34,902 nucleotides of DNA from Bacteroidota bacterium (lineage in GTDB: Bacteria; Bacteroidota; Bacteroidia; Flavobacteriales; Flavobacteriaceae), in contig CANKLD010000004.1 of assembly GCA_947483095.1 (NCBI GenBank), positions 1-34,902 on the forward strand, given 5' to 3'. Of the stretch, positions 1 to 8,082 are shown one piece after another. Position 1 is the stretch's first letter; every line of letters starts with the position of its first letter. A model generated the notes under the pieces. That model was not told where the DNA came from. It did not search any database and saw only the letters and a program-made list of their open reading frames with translations. A program made the translations under genes and the position numbers.

Positions 1-329
1 ACGAACTTTACAACGGTGGTAAAAAAGAAGTTAAAAAAGCCAAAAGCCGTAGAGGTGGAAAAGCTAAGAAATCAGATGAAGTAGAAGCTCCAGTAGCAGA
101 AGTGGAAACAACAGAGGTTGAAGAAGCAGTAGCTCCAGTAGCTGAAGTTGAAGCAGAAGTAGAAGCTCCAGAGGTTGAAGAAGCAGAAGCTCCAGTAGCA
201 GAAGCAGAAGTTGAAGCAGAAGCTCCAGTAGCAGAAGCAGAAGCTCAAGAAGTTGTAGAAACTGAAACAGAAGCAACAGCACCAGAGGCTCCAGAGGCAA
301 AAACTGATGATAAAACGGCTGAAGAATAA
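1..329 (+). CDS. rplQ: 50S ribosomal protein L17, C-terminal part (5' end outside window)
   Basis: This is the end of an open frame that enters from the left edge (frame of position 3). It begins ELYNGGKKEVKKAKSRRGGK, which I recognise as the end of the folded part of flavobacterial L17, a large-subunit protein near the exit tunnel. The following ~80 residues are an acidic tail made almost only of Glu, Ala, Val and Pro in repeats such as APVAEVEAEVEAPEVEEAEA. Extended L17 tails are usual in Bacteroidota. The neighbour order L17-carA-eno-gltA supports the call. The first part of the protein is not in the window, so the total length cannot be judged. A strong hairpin terminator follows, so transcription of the ribosomal operon probably ends here. 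Confidence 0.85.
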   Translation, partial: ELYNGGKKEVKKAKSRRGGKAKKSDEVEAPVAEVETTEVEEAVAPVAEVEAEVEAPEVEEAEAPVAEAEVEAEAPVAEAEAQEVVETETEATAPEAPEAKTDDKTAEE

Positions 330-351
330 TGGTTTCATTACCAATAAATAG

Positions 352-386
352 AAAAGGACATACTTTAATTAGTTTGTCCTTTTTTT
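352..386 (+). terminator. Rho-independent terminator after rplQ
   Basis: The arm AAAAGGACA (352-360) pairs with TGTCCTTTT (375-383) around a 14-nt loop and runs into a T tract. It lies 22 nt after the L17 stop. Confidence 0.8.
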
Positions 387-426
387 GTATACTTTTACAG
401 CCTCTAAATAATTAAATATAAAACAT

Positions 427-1113
427 ATGAAAATTAAAATTTTTGCTCTTTTACTTTCTTTTATTACAATTTCTGCTAGTTCTCAAAACAATGATAATTA
501 TAAAGCAGCATTATATACTTATAATCACGATTTGCAAGGTGGCGGAGCTTTTCTTCCGGGGGTTCTTCTAAAAAATTATATTAAAGGGGAAATTCATTTA
601 TTTCCAAATTGGAATGGTCAATTTACTGTTGTTACTAAAAAAGGAGATTCTAGTCAGCTTTTCAATTTAAACTACAACCTTCAAACTAAGGCATTAGAAT
701 CCTTTATTTCTAAAGACTCTGTTTTTCAATACGATATCGATCAATTTGATTACGTTATTGCTTCAAATAAAAAATATAAAGTTCTAAATGATTCTCAATT
801 AAATGGTTTAGTCCAAGAGATTTTCAATGGACAGAAGGTTAAGTTTTTTAACGAAATAAGAATAGGAGTGGAGCAAGGTGTTTTAAATCCAATGACACAA
901 ACGATGATTAGTGAAGATAAATATGTTAAAGAGAATAATTATTATCTTTTTTTAAATAATAAATACACAAAAATTAAACTCGGCAAAAGTGATATTCTAA
1001 AACAATTAATTGACAAAAAAGATGCGTTAAAGAAGTTCGCTTCCGAAAATGATTTTTCTTTTTCTAATGAAAGTGATGTCGCTAAAATTCTTAAACATTA
1101 CGATGCGTTATAA
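427..1113 (+). CDS. Secreted protein of unknown function
   Basis: A 228-residue protein that I do not recognise. The first ~20 residues (MKIKIFALLLSFITISASSQ) form a typical Sec signal peptide with a flavobacterial S-x-S-Q cleavage region, so the mature protein is expected in the periplasm or outside the cell. The mature part is polar, rich in Asn, Lys and Phe, and has no further membrane segment, no cysteine and no C-terminal type IX sorting domain. The content (GQFTVVTKKGDSSQLFNLNY, then VFQYDIDQFDYVIA) suggests beta structure. It is a single-gene unit between two hairpin terminators, so its neighbours give no hint of function. Codon use looks like that of the surrounding genes. Confidence 0.75.
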   Translation: MKIKIFALLLSFITISASSQNNDNYKAALYTYNHDLQGGGAFLPGVLLKNYIKGEIHLFPNWNGQFTVVTKKGDSSQLFNLNYNLQTKALESFISKDSVFQYDIDQFDYVIASNKKYKVLNDSQLNGLVQEIFNGQKVKFFNEIRIGVEQGVLNPMTQTMISEDKYVKENNYYLFLNNKYTKIKLGKSDILKQLIDKKDALKKFASENDFSFSNESDVAKILKHYDAL

Positions 1114-1121
1114 AACAAATC

Positions 1122-1155
1122 AAAGGCAAACTTCAAATGTTTGTCTTTTTTTTTT
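1122..1155 (+). terminator. Rho-independent terminator after the secreted-protein gene
   Basis: AAAGGCAAAC (1122-1131) pairs with GTTTGTCTTT (1139-1148) with one G-U pair and a 7-nt loop, followed by a run of T. Confidence 0.8.
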
Positions 1156-1190
1156 GAACTTTTTTATAAGGCTTTTTCAACCATTCCTAT

Positions 1191-1263
1191 TCCTGCTATC
1201 CATTGCAATCCTCAAAATTGCTTCGTACCTAACAATTCTGAGGGATTTTCATTGCTATCAGGA
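1191..1263. repeat. Bulged intergenic hairpin, probable repetitive extragenic element
   Basis: Outer arms TCCTG (1191-1195) and CAGGA (1259-1263) enclose an inner long stem, AATCCTCAAAATTG (1207-1220) with CAATTCTGAGGGATT (1233-1247; one bulge, one wobble pair), and a 12-nt loop. On the minus strand it reads TCCTGATAGCAATG...ATCC, hairpin, GGATTGCAATGGATAGCAGGA. I recall this layout (GATAG..., ATCC stem, GGAT, ...GATAGC) from intergenic repeats in Flavobacterium genomes, but only one copy is in the window. It lies between the terminator of the previous gene and carA and contains no coding sequence. Confidence 0.5.
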
Positions 1264-1298
1264 GTAAAAGAAATTTTTTGGCCTCTCGATAAATTAAT

Positions 1299-1329
1299 TT
1301 TTATAACATCATATTTTGAATTAAATTTG
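1299..1329 (+). promoter_or_regulatory. Candidate Bacteroidota-type promoter of carA
   Basis: The -7 element TAAATTTG (1322-1329) fits TAnnTTTG. 19 nt upstream is TTTT (1299-1302) instead of the usual TTTG. The carA ATG is 24 nt after the -7 element. Confidence 0.4.
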
Positions 1330-1353
1330 TAACCACAACACAACAAAAAGAAA

Positions 1354-2463
1354 ATGAAATACTCAAACAGAAAACCTGCAATTTTACTCCTTAGTGACGG
1401 AACTATTTTTCATGGAAAATCCATAGGTATAGACGGAACTGCATTCGGAGAAGTTTGTTTTAATACCGGAATGACAGGCTATCAAGAAATTTTTACCGAC
1501 CCCTCTTATTTCGGACAAATAATGGTAGCTACCAATCCACACATTGGGAATTACGGGGTGCATAAAAACGAAGTCGATTCTGACGGAATAAAAATAGCAG
1601 GATTGGTTTGCAAGAATTTTAGTTTTAACTATTCTAGACCCGACGCATCGGAAAGCCTATACGACTATTTTGAAAAAGTAAATTTGGTTGTCATTTCCGA
1701 TGTGGATACCAGAGCATTAGTAAGTTATATTCGCGATAATGGCGCTATGAACTCTGTAATATGCACTGACGGAACTTCAATTGAAGAACTAAAAGCTAAA
1801 TTAGCCTTAGTACCCAACATGAAAGGATTAGAACTGGCTTCTAAAGTATCAACCAAAACGCCTTATTTTTTCGGAAATCAAAACGCGACCTATAAAATTG
1901 CAGCTTTAGATTTAGGTATAAAAACCAATATCTTAAGATGCCTGGACACTAGAGATTGTTATATCAAAGTATTTCCATACAACACCACTTTTGAAGAATT
2001 GAAAGCCTTCAATCCTGATGGTTATTTTCTTTCCAATGGACCTGGAGATCCTGACCCATTGAAAGAAGTTCAGGAAGTGACACGTCAAATATTAAAAACA
2101 AACACGCCAGTTTTCGGAATTTGTTTGGGACACCAAATGATTGCCTTAGCCAATGGAATTTCAACCTATAAAATGTTCAACGGACATCGAGGAATAAATC
2201 ACCCAATAAAAAACGTAATTTCAGGAAAAGGAGAAATCACTTCTCAAAATCACGGTTTTGCTGTAAATAAAGAAGAATTAGAACAACATCCTGATTTTGA
2301 AATCACCCATTTACATCTAAATGATGGCACTGTAGCAGGAATGAGAATGATCAGTAAAAGCTGCTTTTCAGTACAATATCATCCTGAAGCTAGTCCCGGA
2401 CCTCACGACGCAGCCTATTTATTTGATCAGTTTATAGAAAATATTAAACTTTCGAATAACTAA
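1354..2463 (+). CDS. carA: Carbamoyl-phosphate synthase small (glutaminase) subunit
   Basis: 369 residues, normal family length. CarA hydrolyses glutamine and passes ammonia to CarB, which makes carbamoyl phosphate for pyrimidine and arginine synthesis in the cytoplasm. The N-terminal CPSase_sm_chain domain (about 1-150) is followed by a class I glutamine amidotransferase domain (about 180-365). The nucleophile is C257 in FGICLGHQ, and the His/Glu partners are H343 and E345 in QYHPEASPGPH; SNGPGDP (227-233) is the oxyanion-hole loop. carB is not in this window, so the two subunits are encoded apart here. It has its own upstream spacer with a candidate promoter. The ATG at 1354 gives the usual N terminus just before the first conserved strand. 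Confidence 0.97.
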   Translation: MKYSNRKPAILLLSDGTIFHGKSIGIDGTAFGEVCFNTGMTGYQEIFTDPSYFGQIMVATNPHIGNYGVHKNEVDSDGIKIAGLVCKNFSFNYSRPDASESLYDYFEKVNLVVISDVDTRALVSYIRDNGAMNSVICTDGTSIEELKAKLALVPNMKGLELASKVSTKTPYFFGNQNATYKIAALDLGIKTNILRCLDTRDCYIKVFPYNTTFEELKAFNPDGYFLSNGPGDPDPLKEVQEVTRQILKTNTPVFGICLGHQMIALANGISTYKMFNGHRGINHPIKNVISGKGEITSQNHGFAVNKEELEQHPDFEITHLHLNDGTVAGMRMISKSCFSVQYHPEASPGPHDAAYLFDQFIENIKLSNN

Positions 2464-2518
2464 AACGTTTGAGTTAATAAGATTAATTTGTTTCAAATAA
2501 TCATTCCGATAGTTATGA

Positions 2519-2526
2519 TATATTTG
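2519..2526 (+). promoter_or_regulatory. Candidate -7 element of the eno promoter
   Basis: TATATTTG (2519-2526) fits TAnnTTTG and lies 49 nt before the eno ATG in the carA-eno spacer. No TTTG is present at the 19-21 nt distance upstream, so the call rests on one element. Confidence 0.3.
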
Positions 2527-2551
2527 CAACACAATTTAGAAACTATTATAA

Positions 2552-3868
<1,317 letters not shown>

Positions 3869-3887
3869 GTTTTTCAAAATAAATTTT

Positions 3888-3929
3888 AAACGTCCAATGA
3901 GTAGAAATGCTTATTGGACGTTTTTTTTT
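3888..3929 (+). terminator. Rho-independent terminator after eno
   Basis: AAACGTCCAATGAG (3888-3901) pairs with CTTATTGGACGTTT (3910-3923), with one mismatched or wobble position, followed by a T run. This is one of the strongest terminators in the window. Confidence 0.85.
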
Positions 3930-4000
3930 GCCTAAATTTTTGAGAATTTATAGACATGAATATCTATTGTATAATTATTATACTTGATTTAACGAAATCG

Positions 4001-4044
4001 TTACCTTATTTCTTTTATAATTAATACGAATTACCTTATTTTTG
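4001..4044 (+). promoter_or_regulatory. Candidate gltA promoter with an 11-bp direct repeat
   Basis: TATTTTTG (4037-4044) fits the -7 element TAnnTTTG, with TTTT (4013-4016) 20 nt upstream. The 11-mer TTACCTTATTT occurs at 4001-4011 and again at 4031-4041, exactly 30 bp apart, so one copy overlaps the -7 element. This could be an operator pair for a regulator on one helix face, or chance in AT-rich DNA. Confidence 0.35.
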
Positions 4045-4078
4045 TTGAATATTATAAATAAGATTTTTCCTACATATT

Positions 4079-5362
4079 ATGTCAAAAATAGCTGTTTTAG
4101 AATTAGAAGGTAAAAAATACGAATTTCCAGTAATTGTTGGAAGAGAAAACGAAGTTGCCATCGATATTAATAAATTACGTGATTTAACAGGCGCAATCAC
4201 ATTGGATCCAGGTTATAAAAATTCAGGTTCTTGCAAAAGTGAAATTACATACCTTGATGGTGAAGAAGGAATTTTGCGTTACAGAGGTTATTCAATTGAA
4301 GACTTAGCAGATAAAGTAAACTTTCTTGAAGCTTCTTACTTATTGATTTTCGGGGAACTACCTACAAAACAACAGTTAGAAGACTTTGAAAATGATATCA
4401 GAAAATATACTTTGGTAAATGAAGAAATGAAAAACATCATCGATGGATTTCCTAAAACAGCCCATCCAATGGGGGTTTTATCTTCTTTAACAAGTGCGTT
4501 AACAGCATTTAACCCTAAATCGGTAAATGTTGACAATGAAAAAGAAATGTATGAAGCGGTTTGTAAAACAATGGGTAAATTCCTTGTAATTGCAACGTGG
4601 ACTTATAGAAAAAGTATGGGATATCCATTGAATTATTACGATAATACACAAGGATATGTTGAAAATTTCATGCGATTAATGTTTGAAATTCCAACAGGTC
4701 CTTACGTTTCAAATCCAGTAATTACAAGCGCTCTAAATAAATTGTTTATTCTTCATGCGGATCACGAGCAAAACTGTTCTACTTCAACCGTAAGAATGGT
4801 AGGTTCTTCTCACGCAGGTTTATTTGCTTCAATCTCAGCAGGTGTTTCGGCGCTTTGGGGACCACTTCATGGTGGAGCAAATCAAGCTGTTCTTGAAATG
4901 TTAGAAGAAATACAAAAAAATGGTGGCGATGCCGATAAATATATGGCGAAAGCCAAAGACAAAGACGATCCATTCCGTTTGATGGGCTTTGGTCACAGAG
5001 TTTATAAAAACTTTGACCCAAGAGCAAAAATCATCAAAAAAGCCGCCGATGAAGTATTATCAACTTTAGGCGTAAACGATCCGATTTTAGAAATAGCAAA
5101 AAAATTAGAGGCAGCAGCATTAGTTGATGACTATTTTGTTTCTAGAAAATTATATCCAAACGTAGATTTCTATTCAGGAATTATTTACCGTGCATTAGGA
5201 ATTCCAACGGATATGTTCACCGTATTATTTGCTATAGGTAGATTGCCAGGTTGGATTGCTCAATGGAAAGAAATGCGGGAAAACAAAGAACCAATTGGTC
5301 GTCCAAGACAAGTTTATACTGGTCAACCTTTGAGGGATTTTAAATCTATTGAGAAAAGATAG
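4079..5362 (+). CDS. gltA: Citrate synthase
   Basis: 427 residues, the length of the hexameric type II enzyme found in Gram-negative bacteria. It condenses acetyl-CoA and oxaloacetate to citrate in the TCA cycle. The catalytic triad is visible: H264 in GPLHGGANQAV, H306 in GFGHRVYK and D363 in VDFYSG; H229 in LHADHEQN is another active-site histidine. The ~50-residue N-terminal beta domain typical of this type is present (KYEFPVIVGREN). The gene follows eno but has its own promoter region and terminator. The start gives the conserved MSKIAVLEL beginning. Confidence 0.97.
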   Translation: MSKIAVLELEGKKYEFPVIVGRENEVAIDINKLRDLTGAITLDPGYKNSGSCKSEITYLDGEEGILRYRGYSIEDLADKVNFLEASYLLIFGELPTKQQLEDFENDIRKYTLVNEEMKNIIDGFPKTAHPMGVLSSLTSALTAFNPKSVNVDNEKEMYEAVCKTMGKFLVIATWTYRKSMGYPLNYYDNTQGYVENFMRLMFEIPTGPYVSNPVITSALNKLFILHADHEQNCSTSTVRMVGSSHAGLFASISAGVSALWGPLHGGANQAVLEMLEEIQKNGGDADKYMAKAKDKDDPFRLMGFGHRVYKNFDPRAKIIKKAADEVLSTLGVNDPILEIAKKLEAAALVDDYFVSRKLYPNVDFYSGIIYRALGIPTDMFTVLFAIGRLPGWIAQWKEMRENKEPIGRPRQVYTGQPLRDFKSIEKR

Positions 5363-5383
5363 TTTTTTTGATTAATTAATTAG

Positions 5384-5413
5384 AAAGCTTCACAAATTGT
5401 GAGGCTTTTTTTT
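5384..5413 (+). terminator. Rho-independent terminator after gltA
   Basis: AAAGCTTCACA (5384-5394) pairs with TGTGAGGCTTT (5398-5408), with one G-U pair and a very short loop, followed by a T run. The run passes directly into TATATTTG (5413-5420), a candidate -7 element for the next gene. Confidence 0.7.
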
Positions 5414-5445
5414 ATATTTGTAAATAGTCAATACTAAATAAATCC

Positions 5446-6360
5446 ATGTTAAAGCTAAATATAAGAAATGAAACAGCAAGATTAAGAGCAGTAGTTTTAG
5501 GATCGGCAATCAATAATGGGCCAACACCAACTATAGAAGAAGCTTATGATCCAAAATCATTAGAGCATATAATAGCAGGAACCTATCCCGTTGAAGAGGA
5601 TATGGTTAAAGAAGTGGAAGCATTTAATGCTATTTTTCAAAAATACAATGTAACCGTTTTTCGACCAGATCAGATTGAAAACTACAATCAAATTTTTGCC
5701 CGTGACATCGGTTTTGTTATTGATGATTTTTTCATAAAAGCAAATATATTGCCATATAGAGAAAGGGAATTAGACGCAATCAAGTATATTACCGATCAAA
5801 TAGATCCCATAAAAGTCGTTCGCCCCCCAGAGCAAGTTCATATAGAAGGAGGCGATGTAATGCTTTGGAATAATTATATTTTCATTGGCACCTATAAAGG
5901 TAGCGATTATAAAGATTATATTACCGCAAGAACCAATTGGCAGGGTGTTGAATTTATAAGAAATTTGTTTCCAAACAAAATAGTAAAAGAATTCGATTTG
6001 GTTAAATCCAAAATTGAAGCCCGAGACAATGCGCTCCATTTAGATTGTTGCTTTCAGCCAGTTGGAGTCGATAAAGGTATAATTTACAAACGAGGATTTC
6101 GTGAAGAATCGGACTACTTATATTTAGTAGCTCTTTTTGGAAAGGAAAATCTATTTCATATCAAAAGAAATGAAATGTATAATATGAATTCTAATGTTTT
6201 TTCAATCGCCCCAAACGTAATAGTCTCCGAAAGAAAATTTAAAAGATTAAACAAATGGCTCAGAGAAAATGGATTTACCGTTGAAGAAATTCCTTATGCC
6301 GAAATTGCCAAACAAGAAGGTTTGTTGCGCTGCTCAACCCTACCACTAATTAGAGATTAA
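5446..6360 (+). CDS. Arginine deiminase/amidinotransferase-superfamily protein
   Basis: 304 residues of the guanidino-group-modifying (pentein) superfamily, which includes arginine deiminase, dimethylargininase and amidinotransferases. Landmarks in order: FARDIGF with D87, VHIEGGDVML with E134, the catalytic His in ALHLDCCF (H198, D200) and the C-terminal nucleophile C296 in LLRCSTLPLIR. The Gly-rich stretch that usually stands before this Cys in deiminases is replaced by EGLL, so substrate or reaction may differ. The next plus-strand gene encodes a second superfamily member (CtlX), which suggests a shared role in arginine/citrulline breakdown. I cannot name the substrate. A -7-like TATATTTG lies 25 nt upstream of the start. 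Confidence 0.8.
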   Translation: MLKLNIRNETARLRAVVLGSAINNGPTPTIEEAYDPKSLEHIIAGTYPVEEDMVKEVEAFNAIFQKYNVTVFRPDQIENYNQIFARDIGFVIDDFFIKANILPYRERELDAIKYITDQIDPIKVVRPPEQVHIEGGDVMLWNNYIFIGTYKGSDYKDYITARTNWQGVEFIRNLFPNKIVKEFDLVKSKIEARDNALHLDCCFQPVGVDKGIIYKRGFREESDYLYLVALFGKENLFHIKRNEMYNMNSNVFSIAPNVIVSERKFKRLNKWLRENGFTVEEIPYAEIAKQEGLLRCSTLPLIRD

Positions 6361-6368
6361 GAAATTAG

Positions 6369-6415
6369 ATAATAGACGAAGAGATAATAGACGGATAGAC
6401 AATAGACGAATAGAT
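6369..6415 (+). repeat. Short imperfect tandem repeats (AATAGACGAATAGA type)
   Basis: The blocks ATAATAGACG, ATAATAGACGG, ATAGACAATAGACG and AATAGA follow each other right after the stop of the deiminase-like gene. They are non-coding and look like slippage-derived spacer DNA. Confidence 0.5.
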
Positions 6416-6440
6416 TTTAAAAATTCGAGATAATTTGTGT

Positions 6441-6464
6441 AACCTGCCTGCCGGCAGGCAGGTT
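6441..6464. repeat. 24-bp perfect GC-rich palindrome
   Basis: AACCTGCCTGCC is followed directly by its exact reverse complement GGCAGGCAGGTT. It stands out by base composition in an AT-rich spacer. The CCTGCC/GGCAGG core resembles a dispersed intergenic palindrome that I have seen in other Bacteroidota. There is no T run, so it is not an ordinary terminator. Confidence 0.7.
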
Positions 6465-6563
6465 CGTGGCTGAAAAAGTTTTATTTCTTTTGTGGTAAAA
6501 ATAAACGTAAAAAGTAAAGAATAAAAAATTTAATTTGTTCTAAGTCTGGTTTTAAGTTTTACA

Positions 6564-6593
6564 ACTTTTGACTTTATGACTTTTGACTTTAAG
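6564..6593 (+). repeat. Two tandem copies of a 15-mer before ctlX
   Basis: ACTTTTGACTTTATG (6564-6578) is followed directly by ACTTTTGACTTTAAG (6579-6593), with 13 of 15 bases identical. Both copies contain TTTG, the -33 motif of Bacteroidota promoters, but I see no matching -7 element. Confidence 0.55.
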
Positions 6594-6604
6594 ACCTATA
6601 AAAC

Positions 6605-7546
6605 ATGAATCAAACTACCAATTCCATTTTAATGATTCGCCCAGTTGCGTTTCGAATGAACGAGCAAACTACCGTTAATAATTATTACCAAAAAGTGATT
6701 GATGGTTTATCGCCGGAGATTGTAAATACTAAGGCACAGAAAGAATTCGATGCTTTTGTTGATAAATTAAAAGCGGTTGGCGTAGATGTAACTGTGGTTG
6801 AAGATACGTTAATTTCAGACACACCCGATAGTATTTTTCCAAATAATTGGATATCATTTCATGAAAATGGAGACATTGCTTTGTTTCCAATGTTTGCCGA
6901 AAATCGTCGTTTAGAACGTCGCGAAGATATTTTGGATATCCTAGAAGAAAAAGGTTTTATTATAGAAAATATAATGGATTATACTTCTGCAGAAGAAGAT
7001 AATTTTTTCCTTGAAGGTACCGGCAGTATTCTACTTGATCGAGCTAACGGAAAGGCCTATTGCGCCTTATCGCCAAGAGCCGACGAAGAATTATTTATAG
7101 AATTTTGTGAAGATTTCGACTTAAATCCTATACTATTTGAAGCATTTCAAACTGTAAATGGAGAACGAAAATTAATATATCATACTAATGTTATGATGTG
7201 TATCGGGGAAACCTATGCTGTAATTTGTGCCGATTCAATTGATGACAAAAAAGAACGCAAAATGGTTTTAGACAGCCTAAAGGGAGACGAAAAAGAAGTA
7301 ATTTTTATAACCGAAGATCAAGTGAATAATTTTGCTGGGAACCTACTTGAAGTAAAAGGGGCCAACGACCGTAGCTATTTGGTTATGAGTTCTGCAGCTC
7401 ATAAAAGTCTCACCAAAAAACAAATTGCCCAATTAGAAGAACACGTAACCATTTTAAGTTCTAGCCTTGATACTATTGAAGCTTGTGGTGGTGGAAGTGC
7501 CCGTTGCATGATGGCGGAAATATTCTTGCCAAAAGAAGAAATTTAA
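6605..7546 (+). CDS. ctlX: Citrulline utilization hydrolase, CtlX family
   Basis: 313 residues. I recognise the CtlX-type pentein-superfamily hydrolase, inferred to act on citrulline or a related ureido/guanidino compound in the cytoplasm. Landmarks: the Asn/Asp-rich substrate loop DSIFPNNWISFHENGDIALF (75-94), FFLEGTGS with E137, the catalytic His H193 in IYHTNVMMC and the C-terminal nucleophile C301 in CGGGSARCMMAEIFL. Here the Gly-rich stretch before the Cys is intact, unlike in the upstream relative. The start is the first ATG after a 244-bp spacer rich in repeats. The 27-nt gap to the next gene suggests possible co-transcription with the CoA-binding protein. The exact substrate is inference from the family name. 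Confidence 0.85.
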   Translation: MNQTTNSILMIRPVAFRMNEQTTVNNYYQKVIDGLSPEIVNTKAQKEFDAFVDKLKAVGVDVTVVEDTLISDTPDSIFPNNWISFHENGDIALFPMFAENRRLERREDILDILEEKGFIIENIMDYTSAEEDNFFLEGTGSILLDRANGKAYCALSPRADEELFIEFCEDFDLNPILFEAFQTVNGERKLIYHTNVMMCIGETYAVICADSIDDKKERKMVLDSLKGDEKEVIFITEDQVNNFAGNLLEVKGANDRSYLVMSSAAHKSLTKKQIAQLEEHVTILSSSLDTIEACGGGSARCMMAEIFLPKEEI

Positions 7547-7561
7547 ACTCCATTAAATACG

Positions 7562-7569
7562 TATTTTTG
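7562..7569 (+). promoter_or_regulatory. -7-like element 4 nt before a start codon
   Basis: TATTTTTG (7562-7569) is a full match to TAnnTTTG and is followed by CAAA and then the ATG at 7574. If it is used, the transcript would start at or next to the start codon. No TTTG or TTTT stands at -33. Confidence 0.3.
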
Positions 7570-7573
7570 CAAA

Positions 7574-7939
7574 ATGAAAAATAAAAAAACACTCGTACTC
7601 GGGGCATCAACAAAACCAGATAGATACTCGTTTAAAGCGATTACATTGTTAGTTGAAAAAGCACATTCCGTGCTTGCAATTGGTCAAAATACAGGAGAAG
7701 TTGCGGGAATTAAAATTTATACTAAAGCCATTCCGCTATCGCAAATAAACACCGTTTCCTTATATCTAAATCCAGCTCGTCAAAGAGATTACTACAATTA
7801 TATCGTAGAGGCAAAACCAAAACGGGTGATTTTTAACCCCGGAACTGAAAATCCAGAATTCTACCAATTACTAAAATTGAATAATATAAAAGTGGAAGTG
7901 GCGTGTACATTGGTGCTGTTAACGACCAATGAGTATTAG
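7574..7939 (+). CDS. CoA-binding protein (YccU-like, CoA_binding_2 fold)
   Basis: A 121-residue single-domain Rossmann protein. It starts KKTLVLGASTKPDRYSFKAI, with the GAS-x-KPDRYS nucleotide/CoA-binding loop of this family, and ends with strand-helix units typical of succinyl-CoA-synthetase-like CoA-binding domains (RVIFNPGTENPEF; the GTE-N-PE motif is characteristic). The family is small, cytoplasmic and without an established reaction. Length is normal (about 120-140 residues). It lies 27 nt after ctlX in the same direction, but nothing in the sequence ties it to citrulline metabolism. Confidence 0.85.
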   Translation: MKNKKTLVLGASTKPDRYSFKAITLLVEKAHSVLAIGQNTGEVAGIKIYTKAIPLSQINTVSLYLNPARQRDYYNYIVEAKPKRVIFNPGTENPEFYQLLKLNNIKVEVACTLVLLTTNEY

Positions 7940-8042
7940 TTCTATTTGAAGCTATTTTACGCTGTACGTTGAGAAAGTTGTAAATTGAAAGAGTAGAAGT
8001 ATTTAACTTTTTACTAGTTAATTAATTACATAATTCCCTATT

Positions 8043-8076
8043 CCAATTAACCAAATAACCGATTAACCAAATCAAC
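8043..8076. repeat. Low-complexity AACC/ATTAACC spacer repeat
   Basis: CAATTAACC, AAATAACC, GATTAACC and AAATCAAC stand one after another in the spacer beyond the symporter gene. The 10-mer AACCGATTAA at 8057-8066 recurs exactly at 15900-15909. Confidence 0.45.
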
Positions 8077-8082
8077 ATTTAA

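Noticed and set aside
64..344. Leucine- and phenylalanine-rich reading frames on the minus strand across the L17 tail
   Set aside because: They are the antisense of a repetitive GAAGCT-type coding region; composition is extreme and no start region or homologue is evident.
1049..1332. Two short plus-strand frames between the secreted-protein gene and carA
   Set aside because: They run through the terminator and the bulged hairpin and have no coding character.
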